The translations under genes and the position numbers were made by a program. A stretch of 64,000 nucleotides of DNA from Excoecaria cochinchinensis. Its lineage: Eukaryota > Streptophyta > Magnoliopsida > Malpighiales > Euphorbiaceae. Of this stretch, positions 10,002 to 22,316 are shown piece by piece. The notes under the pieces are model-generated. The model saw only the letters and a program-made list of their open reading frames with translations, had not been told where the DNA came from and searched no databases. The first letter of the stretch is position 1. Each line of letters opens with the position of its first letter. The stretch covers positions 5,800,501 to 5,864,500 of the forward strand of contig CANTUQ010000073.1 of the NCBI GenBank assembly GCA_947683425.1. The letters run 5' to 3'.

Positions 10002-11990
10002 TATATTGTATATATATTTCAGGAAGTGATTCGTACACAACAGATTTTGTATATATTTATTTATTTATTTTAGTTAATGAAATTGATGTAGTCAGGCAAT
10101 GTATGATTTCATTTACTTTATTATATTTTGGAATTGTGTGGCTGAGCCAATGACGTGTGATAAGATAGATATTATTTGTGTTGGCTATGAATTTCACAGA
10201 TTTCAGAGTATTTCATTTTGCACAGTGATTATTGGATTCTTGCACAGGTTTGGAATTTTCTTCAATTTGCACAGGTGGCATGCAGAAATTTTGTATGGTT
10301 GTTAATTTTGCACAGTAATTATTTTATGTTTGCCATTTTTGAGATGCTTGCAATTGATTTTAAATTGCAATGAGTTTTAGCACAGCATAGGGAAAATTTT
10401 TTGAAAAATATTTTTGTGTGCTTCACTTTCTTGCACTGAGGACAGTGCAACATTTTGAGTTTGGGGTGGAGTACCATTTCAATTTTTCAAACCAAAACCA
10501 GATTTGTTTTGTTTTATTGTCTTTTTAGTTTGTTGCGTTTGAGTAGTTGTTAGTTAGTTTGCTTTGTTTGTGGCGTGTTTGTGCCAAGTTTGTGTCTAAA
10601 TATTTTTATGGTTGTTTCTTTTTGATTTTCCTTCGATTTAAATTTTTATTTCGTCCTAATAGCTCTCAATTGTGAATGATTTTGATCTCAGGTTTAGAAA
10701 TTTGTGTTTCATTCAATATTAAGTTGAGTGAGAAATAGTTATGTTTATATCTTTGTTTGTTAGACTGCATGTAAACCTTTAAATATACTTTGCAATTTCT
10801 AAATTTTGAGCACTTTGGGCCTGTTTTCAAAAATTGAGAAAAATCTAGTTGCAATTAGGGGATTAGATGAAAACTCACTAAGAGCACTAGAACCTTTCTG
10901 ATTACCCATCGAAGCGACCTCAGATGAGACACAACTTAGAAAATGATTTAGGCAACTCTTCTTTGTATAGCTACTTTAAATGACTTTTCCTACCTTAATT
11001 TCATTGTCTCTTGTTAGCCCGTTGAGCCTATTATTTTAGTATGCTAAATGCGTGCTTGTTTTATTGTTACACATATTAAAACCACCTTCAGCCTTAAATA
11101 ATTTTTACCTCCCCTTAGAAGAGTGGCCACTCTAGTAAGGTTGGGTTTCTATTTTGGGTAAAAAGGAGTTTAGATTTTGTCAATTCTTGGTATAAATTTC
11201 TGTTTGAGAATTGATTGGTGTGTGTAATGGAGAGTTGAGCCCATTTAAAGAAATGAGTTTGGGGTTGATAAAGAGGAATGTGATTTAAGTGGTTTATTGG
11301 TCTTTTAAAAATTAGAGCTCAAGTTTAGTTCTTGTTGGGATTTATAGAAGAATTAAGTACTTTATTTATTGTTAATGGCTAGTTGGTTTTTATGCTTCTA
11401 AAAAAATAAAATAAAATAAAATAAAATAAAATAAAATAAAATAAAATAAAAAATTGAAAAAGAAGAAGCATTGTAAGTTTTTCCTAGCTAATTGGGCAAA
11501 ATGTGAGTTTGGAGTACAAAATTTAGTGAGACTTGAACTAGTGCCTTGTGAAAATCGGGGTTACATATTATGTGGCATTTGTTATTGTGAGTTGAGTTTG
11601 ATGATGCTAAGGTGTCTTTAAGGCCAATTTTATTTTGATTATATGCAATTGAGTTGGGAATATTTATTAGTACAGTTGGGTGATTGTGTTTTGTTTAGGT
11701 AGTGGCTATTTTTCTCTAGTGACTTGATCTTTCTTTGTTAGCCAATTTACCTAAGCCTAACGTTACAACCAAAATGTAAGACCTCTTGATTCTTTGTTTT
11801 GTCTGGTTCTATTCAGTGGAGATGACCTTTTAGTAAGGTTTGGTACGTAAGAAAAGGCATATGGTGTTTCTTGAGCTTTGCGTGAAAAGCCATGAGTGCA
11901 TTCATGCATTCGAGTTGATTCATTTTCCCAACATTGAAAAAAGCAAACATTAAGAAAGATGGTTGCTATGCCTATAGACCAAACGCCATT
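10002..11990 (+). other. 3' region of the Athila-like element, lacking its 3' LTR
   Basis: No coding sequence is supported. At 10436-10475, TGAGGACAGTGCAAC is followed by TTTGAGTTTGGGGTGG; this type of purine-rich block is common in the 3' untranslated part of plant Ty3/gypsy elements. A (TAAAA)n microsatellite lies at 11402-11451. Sequence of similar character runs to about 11990, then changes to another element. No copy of the TGATAAGTTGC LTR is present, so the element is 3'-truncated in this assembly. Confidence 0.6.
11402..11451. repeat. (TAAAA)n microsatellite
   Basis: About nine to ten tandem AAAAT units, uninterrupted. Confidence 0.95.
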
Positions 11991-12059
11991 ATGCATCACG
12001 TATTAGGATCTTAATGTCTTAGAATTGAAGTTTGATACAATTGCTGACCACCTTTGATT

Positions 12060-13910
12060 TTTTAGAAAGAAAAAAGGAGATTCATGTTGTTTACCATGGG
12101 ATGAAACTTGTAATTATTGAATAGATCAAACTTAGGGCATTCCCTTTTTCTCTTATAGATGTAGCCAAAGATTGGCTTTACTTTCTACCACTTGGAACCA
12201 TAACCACTTGGACTGACATAGCAAGAAAACTCCTTGATAGATTTTTCCTTGCTACCCGTGCTGCCCAAATTAGAAGAGAAATTTATGCAATAAGCAAAAA
12301 GATGTTGAGACGTTGCGCGATTACTGGGAAAGGTTTAAATGGTTATGCTTGTTGTGCCCACAACATGGTGTCAGGGAAAAAAAATCTCGTCCAATATTTT
12401 AATGAAGGGTTGTTACCGATTAAAAGAAAAATGATGGACACTATAAGTAACTATTGTTAATAAAACACCATAAGTAGCCCAACACTTGATCACCATCATG
12501 GCAGAAAATGCACAAAAATTTGAGATACCATAGAATCCTTCTAGGAAGATTAGTTAGTTAGCTACTTCTTCTTTACAAACTCAAATTTCTTATTTAACTA
12601 CTTTGACCCAGGACAGGTGAAACCAGCTAGAGTATGTGAGATATGTACGTAACCAGATCATCCTACGGATATATACCCAATGCTTTAAGAAGATAGTCAA
12701 CGGCAAGCAAATGCAGTAGGAGGATTTCCATGTCCACCTTAAACGAAATATGACCCCTATTTAAACACATACAATTCTGATGAAGGATCACTTGAACTTT
12801 AGCTATAGTATAAGGCAATTGAATTTTTAAAATTTTCAACAAAGGGCATCATCTTCTGGGGATTAGAGTCACAATAAATTAGGTATTTCTCTTGAGGATA
12901 TTATGAAATCTCTTGCTTCTAACACCCAACACTTTTAACAAGTTAGCAACACGAGATTTTAAAATTTGAAGAGTCAAATCACCCAAATGGCAACGTCTTT
13001 GAGTAGGCTGGAATCTCAAGGTCATTTCCCATCATAACTAGAGGTAAATCCCAAATAGAATCTACGTGCAATAACTTCAAGAAATGGAAAATAATTATAA
13101 GTCATGCCTTGTGGAGTAAGCCGTGGGCATAAGGCAAATGCAGAGGCAGATACTAATGTGGTTGTACCGGAGCAAGAGAACAGATTCGTGAAGGATCTAG
13201 AACCTCATCAACATGATTCAAAGGTGATCAAATGCCCATTCCCAGAAAGGTTAGCCAAATCAAAGAGAGAGAAAAAGGAGAAAAATATTTTAGAAACATT
13301 TCGCAAAGTAGAGGCTAACATTCCAATATTAAGATGCAACTAAACAGCTACTTTGCTTTGTAAAATTTTTGAAAATTTTATGCACCAACAAAAGGAAGGT
13401 GATAAGATATCAAAAGGTAAGTATGAATGAAAGTGTATCCTTTATAATTCAAATAAAAATACCACGAATATGTAGGGCAGAGGTATGTTCACCATCCCTT
13501 GTAAAATTGGTGTGAAAAATGCTATGTGTGACAAATCCTATGTTTTTTAGTCTTTAAAAGTTAGTCCTTTAAAAGAAATTCGAGTGGTAATTCAATTAGC
13601 GGATAGGTCTACCGTTTATCATGATGGAATATTAGAGGATGTCCTAGTATAGGTAAATAAATTGATTTTTCCAACTAACTTTTATGTAGTTCATATGGAG
13701 GATAACCAATATGCCAAAACTTCTAATGTTTTGCTAAGGAGACAATTTTTAATCACGGCTAGGATGAAAATAGATGTTTATAATGGCACTCTAACCATCG
13801 AATTTAATGGGGAAGTGATTAAATTAAACATGTATGATGTAATGAAACATCCCCCTAATATGTTCAATATGTGTGGAGTAGATATCATTGAACCTCTAAT
13901 ACAATAAGTT
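12060..13910 (+). pseudogene. Ty3/gypsy gag-protease remnant (Athila/Tat type)
   Basis: Plus-strand coding relics in several frames. At about 12120-12390 the reading includes WLYFLPLGTITTW and IRREIYAISK, the pattern of a retrotransposon Gag core (W-L, W, then F-L-x-x-F). At about 13480-13905 there is a retropepsin-like region, with LADRSTVYHDGILEDVLV and then LRRQFLITARMKIDVYNGTL, the usual end of the protease domain. The catalytic D-S/L-G triad region reads CDKSYVF, so the active site is lost. Many stops are present. The relic is plus-strand, so it is not part of TatA, which is minus-strand and has its LTR inserted at 13975. Confidence 0.65.
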
Positions 13911-13974
13911 TTTTAAATAAACCAACAAGATGATTTAAATACTGCATTGTGTGAAAATGGTATTAAATCTTTGG

Positions 13975-16008
13975 TGTGATACGTATGTCTACCCTAGTAG
14001 ACCATTTCATCTAGGCTAGCCTCGCTTTTAGGGATAGCTAGGTGAAGGTCTGCCGGCCATGATGGTCAGTCACTTCAGAATGGTCAAGGAATTTAACCCG
14101 ATTCGCCAAGTCTCGAACCTCAAAAAGGCATGATACAACATTTCGAGGTACTCAATTTCCATTATTGACAACCGATCCCGAGATGCTTCTTTTAAGCACC
14201 ACAACACAAGGTAGGTATAAAAGAGTCGCCACCCAATAAAATATTTGGAAATAGGTATAAAAGAGTTGCCACCCAATAAAATACTTGGAAATATAGATTC
14301 GACCTTATAAGGTCAAAACTAAGAGAAGGTTTGGAACTGTACTCCTATTTATACTCTTGGTTAATATGACATAGTTGGGTTTTTTAGATTAATCATTTTA
14401 TCCATTTTCTCATGCGTATTACCATGACAAAGGAAATAAAAGTGCACTAAATCATATTAAAAGTTATAGAATCATGCATAAGCATTCTCAATGAATTAAA
14501 TGAACATCCATAAATCGAGTTATTCGTTAGGTACAATCAAATGAGGACTTTGGTCCTTATATGTAATTATGAAGAGGCATTTATTGTGAATTTATTTAGT
14601 TAAACACCGAGACATTATTTAGTTATATACAAAATCTTTTACATCATTAAAAGCTTATTATTTACACGTGATTTTTGGGTATAAAATAAAACGTTTGTCT
14701 TATTTTATTAACAAAAATCCCGATTATTTAATACAAATACTTTCGTGCGACATTTCCTATCAGGAAGCAAAAATATTTTATTATACTAAACAAGCTAAAA
14801 AAATGATAAAAAAATACAAAGAAATAAAACTACCCCACAAAATAGGCCACATAGCAGACAATGGCATAAACTATGCATAAAAAGGAAGTAAGAAAAAAGA
14901 AACAAAATAAAATTGGATTTAAAAAGGGAAGAAAAATGAAATTTGGGCCGCGACTAGTAAGTCAAGTCCTAAAAATCAACTCACAAGCCGTGATTGATGT
15001 CTCGGGTAGGACAAGTGACTCACAGGTGTATATTAGGAAGGCTCACACTTTTAAGAGGAGAAGAACGAGTTTAGGCCATAACTCAATAAGTCACTTCAAA
15101 ACAATGACTCTTTTTCTTCCCTTTCTGTTTTGCTCACTTCCTTAAATGTTTGAAACCTAGAAAACACAATGGAAAGGAGGAGAAAATAACACTTAAAAAC
15201 CATGGAAAATAGCTTTTAAACATGTTCTAAATCATAGACAACTTCAAACTGATAAAAATAAAGCTTTTAACACAAACAATTTATAATGCTTTCATCACAT
15301 ACCAACTACCGATGTGTGCGTGTGGGTTTCACAACCTAAATCCAATTAAAATGAGAGAAAATACTATAAGAGCACCTAACGTTTAAGTTTACAACATTCA
15401 AGAATAAACGCATAAACTCAACCACAAGAAAACTAGATCAAGAGGACGAAATGCTTTATAATATTACCTTCAATGTGCCTTTCTCTAATAAATAATGGAA
15501 CTTCGAGCTCCAAGATCCCTTGTTGGCTGAATTTTTGAAACCAAAACTCAAAAATGGATGCTTATAGCTAAAAAACTTCAAAGGCAAAAGGAGAGGAAGC
15601 TGAAGGGTCACAATAGTGAATAACCAACCAAAGAAACCCCTTTCCCATATTCATGTAAGCCTTTTATAGCTTTTTTTTTTCAAAAGGGTCCATGTCATGG
15701 CCGTGACTCATGGGTTATGGGCCTAGCTTAGCTCCTTTCGTGCTTTGGGGCAAGACACAGAAGTTACGGGTGTGACTTTAAGTTACAACCATAACTCATC
15801 AAGTCACTAGTGTAACTGGAGTCCAATCACCAAGAACTAAGCTTTCACCCCCACTAACTGATCTAAGGGCCCCATAAGCCTAAAATTATTTTGAAATACA
15901 TAAAGATATGGAGAGACCCTAGAGCTTTTCATTCCTTATCCTACTAAGAGAAGTGATTTTCTCATTAGACAACTATGTCAAAAGCCATCTCAGGACTTAG
16001 TGTCTACA
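13975..16008 (-). mobile_element. TatA 3' LTR (minus orientation)
   Basis: 2034 bp. On the plus strand it begins TGTGATACGTATG and ends GTGTCTACA, giving TG...CA-type ends. It is homologous to the TatB LTRs through the shared block GAGTCGCCACCCAAT (present at 14225, 43615, 53290 and 61040) and through its end followed by a PPT. The PPT to its right, as a reverse complement, and the absence of a PBS to its left show it is the 3' LTR of a minus-strand element extending right. Its middle contains several gtgact/agtcac dyads around 14950-15070 and 15690-15820. Confidence 0.75.
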
Positions 16009-16026
16009 TTTGCCTTCAAATTTGGG
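16009..16026 (-). promoter_or_regulatory. Polypurine tract of TatA
   Basis: Plus-strand TTTGCCTTCAAATTTGGG, read on the minus strand, is a purine-rich tract directly beside the LTR end. It aligns with the clearer PPTs at 55753 and 63428, and the following TAAGTGAGCCAAA matches GGGTGAGCCAAA in TatB. Confidence 0.6.
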
Positions 16027-16424
16027 AAGGTAAGCATAATAAATGCCTAAGTGAGCCAAAGTTTAAAGAATGGATAGAGACACTTAGCTAAAGAGATGGT
16101 CTCCAATTTGCTTCTTAGGAAGACTTAATAGTGGAAGATGTGGTATGACCTTATAGGCCGACTTGCAGACTATGATCAAACCATGCAATCTCTAGTTGGC
16201 TTTTTAAAAAGGCATTGGTAAGAATTGTGGTGAAGCTTACAGACTAAGGCCTTGACTATAATTGCACCTTTCAACTCTGAATGCTCTTTAAAGAGACTTT
16301 AAACCATTATGGTTATACCCTGCAGACTAAGTCCTAGCCTATGATAGAACCTCACAACGTGCCATGACTACACCTTGTAGATTGGCGAAAGCAACGTGTG
16401 ATGGAACCTTATAGACTTAGTGCC

Positions 16425-16611
16425 TTTTGAGAGGACTTGATACTCTTGAGAGATTTTCTCTTTGCCTCTTGAAAGGAATTAATGCTCCTGAGACTTTTCC
16501 TTTGCCTTTTGAGAGGACTTATTCCTCTTGAGAGACTTTCCCTTTGCCTCTTAAGAGGACTTGATACTCCTGAGAGAATTTACCTTTACTTTTTGAGATG
16601 ACTTGATGCGA
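16425..16611 (-). repeat. Degenerate minisatellite of the Tat 3' region, copy 2
   Basis: Same array as 298-484, about 420 bp inside the TatA 3' LTR edge at 16008. Its position just upstream of the PPT, in element orientation, matches the arrays at 55880-56275 and 63571-63918, though the unit sequence has diverged strongly. Confidence 0.7.
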
Positions 16612-16907
16612 AAAATTCCCCAAGCTAGAGATGGTTGCAAAAAATTTATGTATACTAAGAATGCTTGTATTGAAAGCCAAAGCATAACTGCTTGCCCCCT
16701 ACAGCGGAAAGAGTGTCCTATTAATGGGAAGTCATGAGGTTGCACTGATCCATATAGGAGATTGATAAGGCTAACATAATAGTCTTGAAAAGCTTATTAG
16801 CTTGCCCTTGCAATCGGTAAAGTGTGCAAATGTCATAGCAATGGTTTGGCAAGCCCATATGATTTTGAAATGGACATTGGCACTAGTACGGTGAGAGAGG
16901 ATATTAG

Positions 16908-17129
16908 TTTAACCTATAGCATGTTGCGTTATATGTCATGTTCATGTAGTTATTATATTCTTTTGATTTATCTTGTGATTGGTTCATGGTATAGTGCTAT
17001 GGATGATTATTAGCAATATTTTCCTTTATGATCAAGTTGTTGTTTTATTGATAGCAATAATTAATATCCATATTAATATAATGATTATGATGGTGAACAA
17101 ATAATTAAAACCATTAACAAGAAATAATA

Positions 17130-17165
<36 letters not shown>

Positions 17166-17517
17166 CAAATCAAACATATTGTAAATTCTAAAGACAAAAG
17201 TAATGTGCAAGAAGTATAAAAGACCATAATGTAATAGTATATTTTGTACAATTAAGGCAAAAAAAAAGTGAATATCTCCTTAAAGATCCTCTTAAAGCGG
17301 CTTATAGCTCGGTGAATGAGGAGGGTAATCGGGTGAGCGTGGAGTGTAGCCAAAGCAAAGAGTGTATCCAGGGGAAATTGGAGGAGGTGAAGGTCAGAAC
17401 TCTAAATAAACAATAAAGACCAACATCAAAGGCTATTGTATGGTGCCGGTTAGGTACCGATGTCGTTCAGTGCCCCAACGATCTCAACGATCAGTGTTGC
17501 TGCCCTATTTGCTATAG
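16908..17517. other. 610-bp segment present only in copy 2
   Basis: Bounded by TAG at 16905-16907 and 17515-17517; copy 1 has a single TAG at 778-780. The segment is AT-rich with an (AT)n run at 17133-17162 and no coding content that I can recognise. A deletion in copy 1 by short homology explains this simply; insertion in copy 2 is the alternative. Confidence 0.85.
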
Positions 17518-18699
17518 AGCCCTACTAAGTCTGAAGCTCCTCATGTTTACGTTCATTTCACATGCGTGGTACACATCGTGTTTTGATGATGTCCACACAC
17601 TCCTGAGTGTGCTAAAGGCTCTCATCTAGCAACTTGATCCTTTGATCTGAGCTGACATTGGCAGTTATGACAAAGGACCTAATATCCATTAGCTGGGCCC
17701 TAGTCTCTCTCTCAAATAAGGAGAAGTGCTCATCCTAATGCCACATCTCCTAATGTAACTCTGATTGTGTCTCTTGGAGGCACTGTAATTGATCCAGGAT
17801 AACACCAAGGGAGGTCACTAGGGTGTCTAACTACGATGCTAGCTGTGGTGGCACTATGGGTGTAGAGGCCCTAGGGTCACAGTATTAATGGAAGTCCTAA
17901 TGAAAATAGCCCGACTGATCTTGTAGGTAGCCTAGCTGGTCATGTAGGTAACCCCATATTTGGTAGATCAGGGTGGACCCCCATATTATACCATTTTGTC
18001 TTATGGGCTTCTTGCCCTATATCGGCCCTTAGCACTTCCTCCTTATGTGCATCCTTGAGGTCTAGCCTCTAGAGGTGGATGCTTAATAGGTCCTGGTGGC
18101 ACTACACCTAGCACAGCTCACTCGAGGCCTAATGCCTCGTTCATCTCCTCTAGGGCCAGCAATCTGTACCTAGTCAAGGAAGCAGGATCAGTTTGTACCA
18201 TCCTTATATCTAAGGCCACCTCACGATCAAGGAATACACTTCTCGGGTTTAGGTCCCTCATCTCGAACTCAGGTACCACCTATACCAATAAGTTCCTAGA
18301 GATGAATGCTCTTATGATCGTCTTCTATGCCAAGGTGCGGGCCACCCTTGGCAAAGCCATCAGGATCTGGTTGGCTAATTTCAACTTTGTGCTTAGTCAC
18401 AATCACTACAAGGATAACACATCCATGACGTTCACTATCCTTGGACTACCCCATCTGCCCTAAGTAGGATGATCAGAGAATCTTTTGCATATACCATAGC
18501 AGCTATGAAGCTAGGGTGGTGCACTTTGATAGCTTGACATCATAAATTGTGCCCTATCATCCAACTACGGCTTACTACTTTGGGGTGATCCGTCAGGGTG
18601 GTTGGACGGCGTCATCCTCCTCTGGGAACCCCATAATCTGTGACACATAAAACTGAACCTATGGCCCAATGCAGCAAATCTGACCATGCCTTTCTCGAT

Positions 18700-18969
18700 T
18701 TATAAGCCTTGGAAATCTCCATAATGGAAGGTGGATAAGAACTCCTGGGCCATGGCGTTAGTATAATGAAGTAGTCTCGGGTGCTCCAGCACGATGCGAC
18801 TCATGAATTTGCTAGCTAATACTTGTAAAGTTAGCAGGCCATTATACCTCTCCCTTTCCTCAAGGGTCATCCAAGAGGGAGCCCCATGTTGGACGATGGG
18901 AGAAGTAAGTGCGCATCTTAGTGCTATGTGTCCTGCAAAAGAAGAAAGGGACAATTTGTCCATTGCCAA
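18700..18969 (-). pseudogene. Athila ORF1-like remnant, copy 2
   Basis: Second copy of the 1963-2232 remnant, differing by only a few residues. As in copy 1, the reading frame closes shortly after the EFLSTFHYG motif and the C-terminal half is broken by stops, so the decay predates the duplication. Confidence 0.5.
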
Positions 18970-20319
18970 AAACTTTGGTGCAATTTAGACATTAGCACGT
19001 TGTGTGTGAATTTCACAGCATTCATTTAGGCTTAAAATGTCTTAAATCGAACCTGCACAAAAAATTCACCCACAAGTGCTAAGGCTTAGGCAATATGCAA
19101 CTCAGCCTAAGCCTATTAATAGGCTTCTACCAAATATGCATAAAAGCCATTAACAATGAGACACATCATGCATATATTAACAATATATTACTAATTTGCT
19201 CATTATTCATTTTTTTCATTTTTTTACTATTGTTATTATTATTTATTATTTTCTCATTCATTTCTTTTTTCTTTTTTCATGCATTAAGGCCTTACACCTA
19301 AGATATGCACATATTTCAATTCACAAGCCAAACTAAATACACAAAATCATGAAAATATACACAGTGTGGAATAATATTATAACTATGTTTTACACAAAAT
19401 AACAATCATGGCAATAATTTCACACGCAAACTATATCGCAAAAATGCAAAAAAAAAAAAGATAGAAAAAATACATCACTATGGGCATATCATTTTATGTC
19501 ATTTTTTCATCATTTGCATCCATCATAGTGTAAGAATATACATGAAATCATAAAAACATACCTTAATGAAGAAAGTGCAAATGTGAAAAAACTAGCTAGT
19601 GAAAATTGAAGAAAACTATGTCAAAATGTTCTCAGATTGAATATGATTAAATCTACTGGAAAAAAAATGTGAAAAAAGTGAAGAAAATGGTGCAAAATAG
19701 CCTAAAAACCAAGAAAATTTGCTAAACATCATGAGGAAGAAGAAAAAGAAATAAAGAGGAAGAAAAAATGATCCAATTTTATAAGAAATGTTGAGTCATG
19801 GCTATGACTAGATTTTTAAACTAAAAAATGGTGCTTTGAGATTCATGGGCATCACTCACGAGTAATGGCCATGACTCGATTGAGTCACACCTGTTACCCT
19901 GACTTAGAATCTAAAACTACTCCTAAAAAGTTTCAAAATTAACCTTTTTTTTATTTATATCAAATACACTCTGAATTATTTATGTTTCACTCACTTCACC
20001 TAAGAGAACTAGGTCATTTTTTCTGCAAAAATTACATACATTCATATAAAATAGTGTACGTGGGATGCATGAAACATGCAAAAGTTTTATAGACCACATC
20101 CCAGGTGGTTACGGGGGCCAATCACTAGTGTGAGTCATCAAGTCATGGTCGTGATTAGGCTCTTCCCTATAAATATCCTTTAAATGCTCAATTTAAGGAC
20201 CATTACTTCTCTTTACGGACTTCCTTTTAATTTTTTAGGTTTTTCTTCTAACTTTTTCCTTTGTTATTTCCCTTTAGCACTTTTATGGTGTAAACAGTCT
20301 GCCTTTGCTATCTTCTACC

Positions 20320-20765
20320 ATGGCTACCCCATTTCTCAGTAGATTGCACAAGTTGCTCGATAACCCCAAAACCTGGGAAACCCTAATCTTAGCTCCGTAT
20401 CCCAGCCTCAGATTCTTAAGGAGAGTTCAACTCGATATGCACCTCCTCTTAGCAGCTGTCCAGTATTGAGACTTTTGGTTACAATTGTTCTATTTTACGT
20501 GCCAGAGGATGTGCCCTTTGCCAAAATAATTTATGACCACCTTAGGCATACCTCTTGCCCTCAGGACTCTGCCTTATATCTCGAATTGCATGCAAATTAT
20601 CTGTGGGAAATTGTTCGAGTAATGGGAATTCTACCTTCTATGGCTATAAATATGGTGCCTAGAAAAAGTCTTATGTCTCTAGAGATCCTTTATGAAGCCC
20701 TAAATAGGTTTCTCAACATCCCAACCCATTGTATTGGGGTGATTCTACTAATATGCTTTGCCTGA
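20320..20765 (+). pseudogene. Antisense extra ORF of TatA, copy 2 (decayed)
   Basis: Uninterrupted counterpart of the 3582 ORF. From ATG 20320 it reads 49 codons to a TGA at 20467-20469. Protein-like sequence then continues in broken frames to about 20765, including LFYFTCQRMCPLPK. Stops and frame changes show it is dead. It is antisense to the TatA pol genes. Extra ORFs, some of them antisense, are known in plant Ty3/gypsy elements of the Tat group, and this could be one; the specific family is uncertain. Confidence 0.35.
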
Positions 20766-21097
20766 TTCTTGACCGTGACCAGGGATAGGCTCACTGGTGA
20801 TTACAGATCTTCAACATTATCGATGGCATCCGCAATAGGATGACCCCTTTTCCACTAATCTTAGTAGAGACCCTACTCAACTTGGATGCTGTGCGGACTG
20901 ACCCACATTCTCTCTTCACTACTACCCCTTATTACTCCAGGTACCGGTAGTCATTTGTTTAAAGGTATTGCGCCCCTTGTGGGTTTTCACACTAGTTTTT
21001 TTTTTTTTTGTTAGAAATGCATCCATTTAGGGATTTTCATATGACCCTGTGTCTAAATTTTGCCTGAATTGGACCCAACCCACTCTAATGGCTTTTG

Positions 21098-21183
<86 letters not shown>

Positions 21184-21835
21184 CCTGAATTGGACCCAAC
21201 CCACTCTAATGGCTTTTGTTTTATATATATATATATATTATGGGATAAACTACCTGCTTTCAGGTGTTCATCCTATCCTTGGTCTTATTTTTTCTTAGTG
21301 AGCTTGTTACGGTTTTAATATCTAGTAACCATTTTTTTAAATATGGCCATAGGAAATGCTAAGACTATTGAGCGAACATCCTCCAAAGGTGATCCTTACT
21401 TATTCCTTTAGGCATTGGCTTTCCAGATGCAGACTATGTCCATTCAATTCCTTAGATGAGGGGATTGTATAGCGGGCTACAGTTGTTGATAGGGATATTA
21501 GCTTTGTGTGCCTATAGCTGAGGCTCTCTTATGTCACCTGATACGGTCATTCAGTTTGCATACCATTGAATGGACTGCATAGGTTCACCTTTTTGCATCT
21601 CAGCATACTGTACACAACAATTTGGAGAGACGCGGGGCATAGTAAGGGACCCATTATCCTTCTAAGGTGACGAACTTACCACTATGTTCGTCTTAAGCTA
21701 TCATCAACTTCGGAAGCAACTGCCAATGAAGCCTAACATTTGGGAATTTGAGGCATGCAACTTCAACATCACTATCGAGTAAAAAGCTTGGATGACAAGT
21801 CTCGTAGGAGATAATAGCTTGTCCTAGTTGAAATC
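20437..21835 (-). other. TatA 3' internal noncoding region
   Basis: Continuous with copy 2 of the duplication. The stretches at 20940-21010 and 21040-21340 are recognisably related to 56590-56850 in TatB (shared phrases such as GGGTTTTCACACTAG and CCCAACCCACTC-like sequence), which fixes orientation. It contains two 42-bp copies of a sequence flanking a long (TA)n at 21060-21240. Apart from the decayed ORF at 20320-20765 no gene is seen. Confidence 0.6.
21060..21240. repeat. (TA)n microsatellite with a duplicated 42-bp flank
   Basis: A 42-bp segment beginning TTGCCTGAATTGGACCC occurs at about 21060-21101 and again at 21180-21222. The first copy is followed by about 80 bp of (TA)n and the second by a shorter (TA)n. 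The arrangement implies tandem duplication of flank plus microsatellite. Confidence 0.9.
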
Positions 21836-22068
21836 TGATAAGTTGCAATTATATTAATATTTTAGATTAATTCTTGGCATAATTATGTGTTTTATTTATT
21901 TAATTTTAATATTAATTAGATAGTTTTTGTCTTTTTATTAATTTATAATGTTTTTATATTTTTTAATAAGATTTAGGATGTTTTCAGGTGTTTTATTTTA
22001 ATCCGGAGCTAAATTGGAGGTTCGGGACTATTTTTAGAAGCAATTGTGGAAGGAAGGCAGATTTTGCC

Positions 22069-22316
22069 TAAAGCACAGCCGTGCTTTTACAAAGCATAGC
22101 TGTGCTTTCAAATGGAGCGCGCATCAGCAAGAGCAACCGACGACACAGCTGTGCTTCCTCGTAAAGCACAGCTGTGTTCTGCAGCTGGAGGCGCACGCGC
22201 ACGGAGCGACAACTCGCACTGCCTTGCCCACAACAGAGCTATGTTTCTGCGTGAAACACAGCTGTGTCACAAGGATTACACGACGCCCTAGCCAAAAACA
22301 CAGCTGTGCTTTTCTT
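22069..22316. repeat. Palindrome array in the solo LTR
   Basis: Seven CACAGCTGTG-type palindromes or variants, near 22070, 22090, 22144, 22165, 22232, 22256 and 22297. Some are mutated on one arm (ACAGAGCTATGT). They occupy the same LTR region as 3936-4212 but with different spacers. Confidence 0.85.

Larger units (their letters stand above)
16128..20436. repeat. Segmental direct repeat, copy 2
   Basis: Counterpart of 1-3701. The offset is 16127 up to 16907 and 16737 from 17518 onward, because of a 610-bp segment (16908-17517) absent from copy 1. Copy 2 keeps the uninterrupted sequence across 20436/20437, which is the empty site of the Athila-like insertion in copy 1. It is continuous on the left with the TatA LTR and PPT (13975-16030), which assigns the whole block to TatA. 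Confidence 0.9.

Noticed and set aside
16908..17517. Transposon insertion of the PIF/Harbinger type (3-bp duplication)
   Set aside because: The duplicated triplet is TAG, not TAA/TTA, and no terminal inverted repeats are visible. Deletion by microhomology is simpler.
21049..21318. Tyr-Ile repeat ORFs over the TA microsatellite
   Set aside because: Pure simple-sequence translation. The same applies to 38444-38748, 54381-54630 and 61925-62251.
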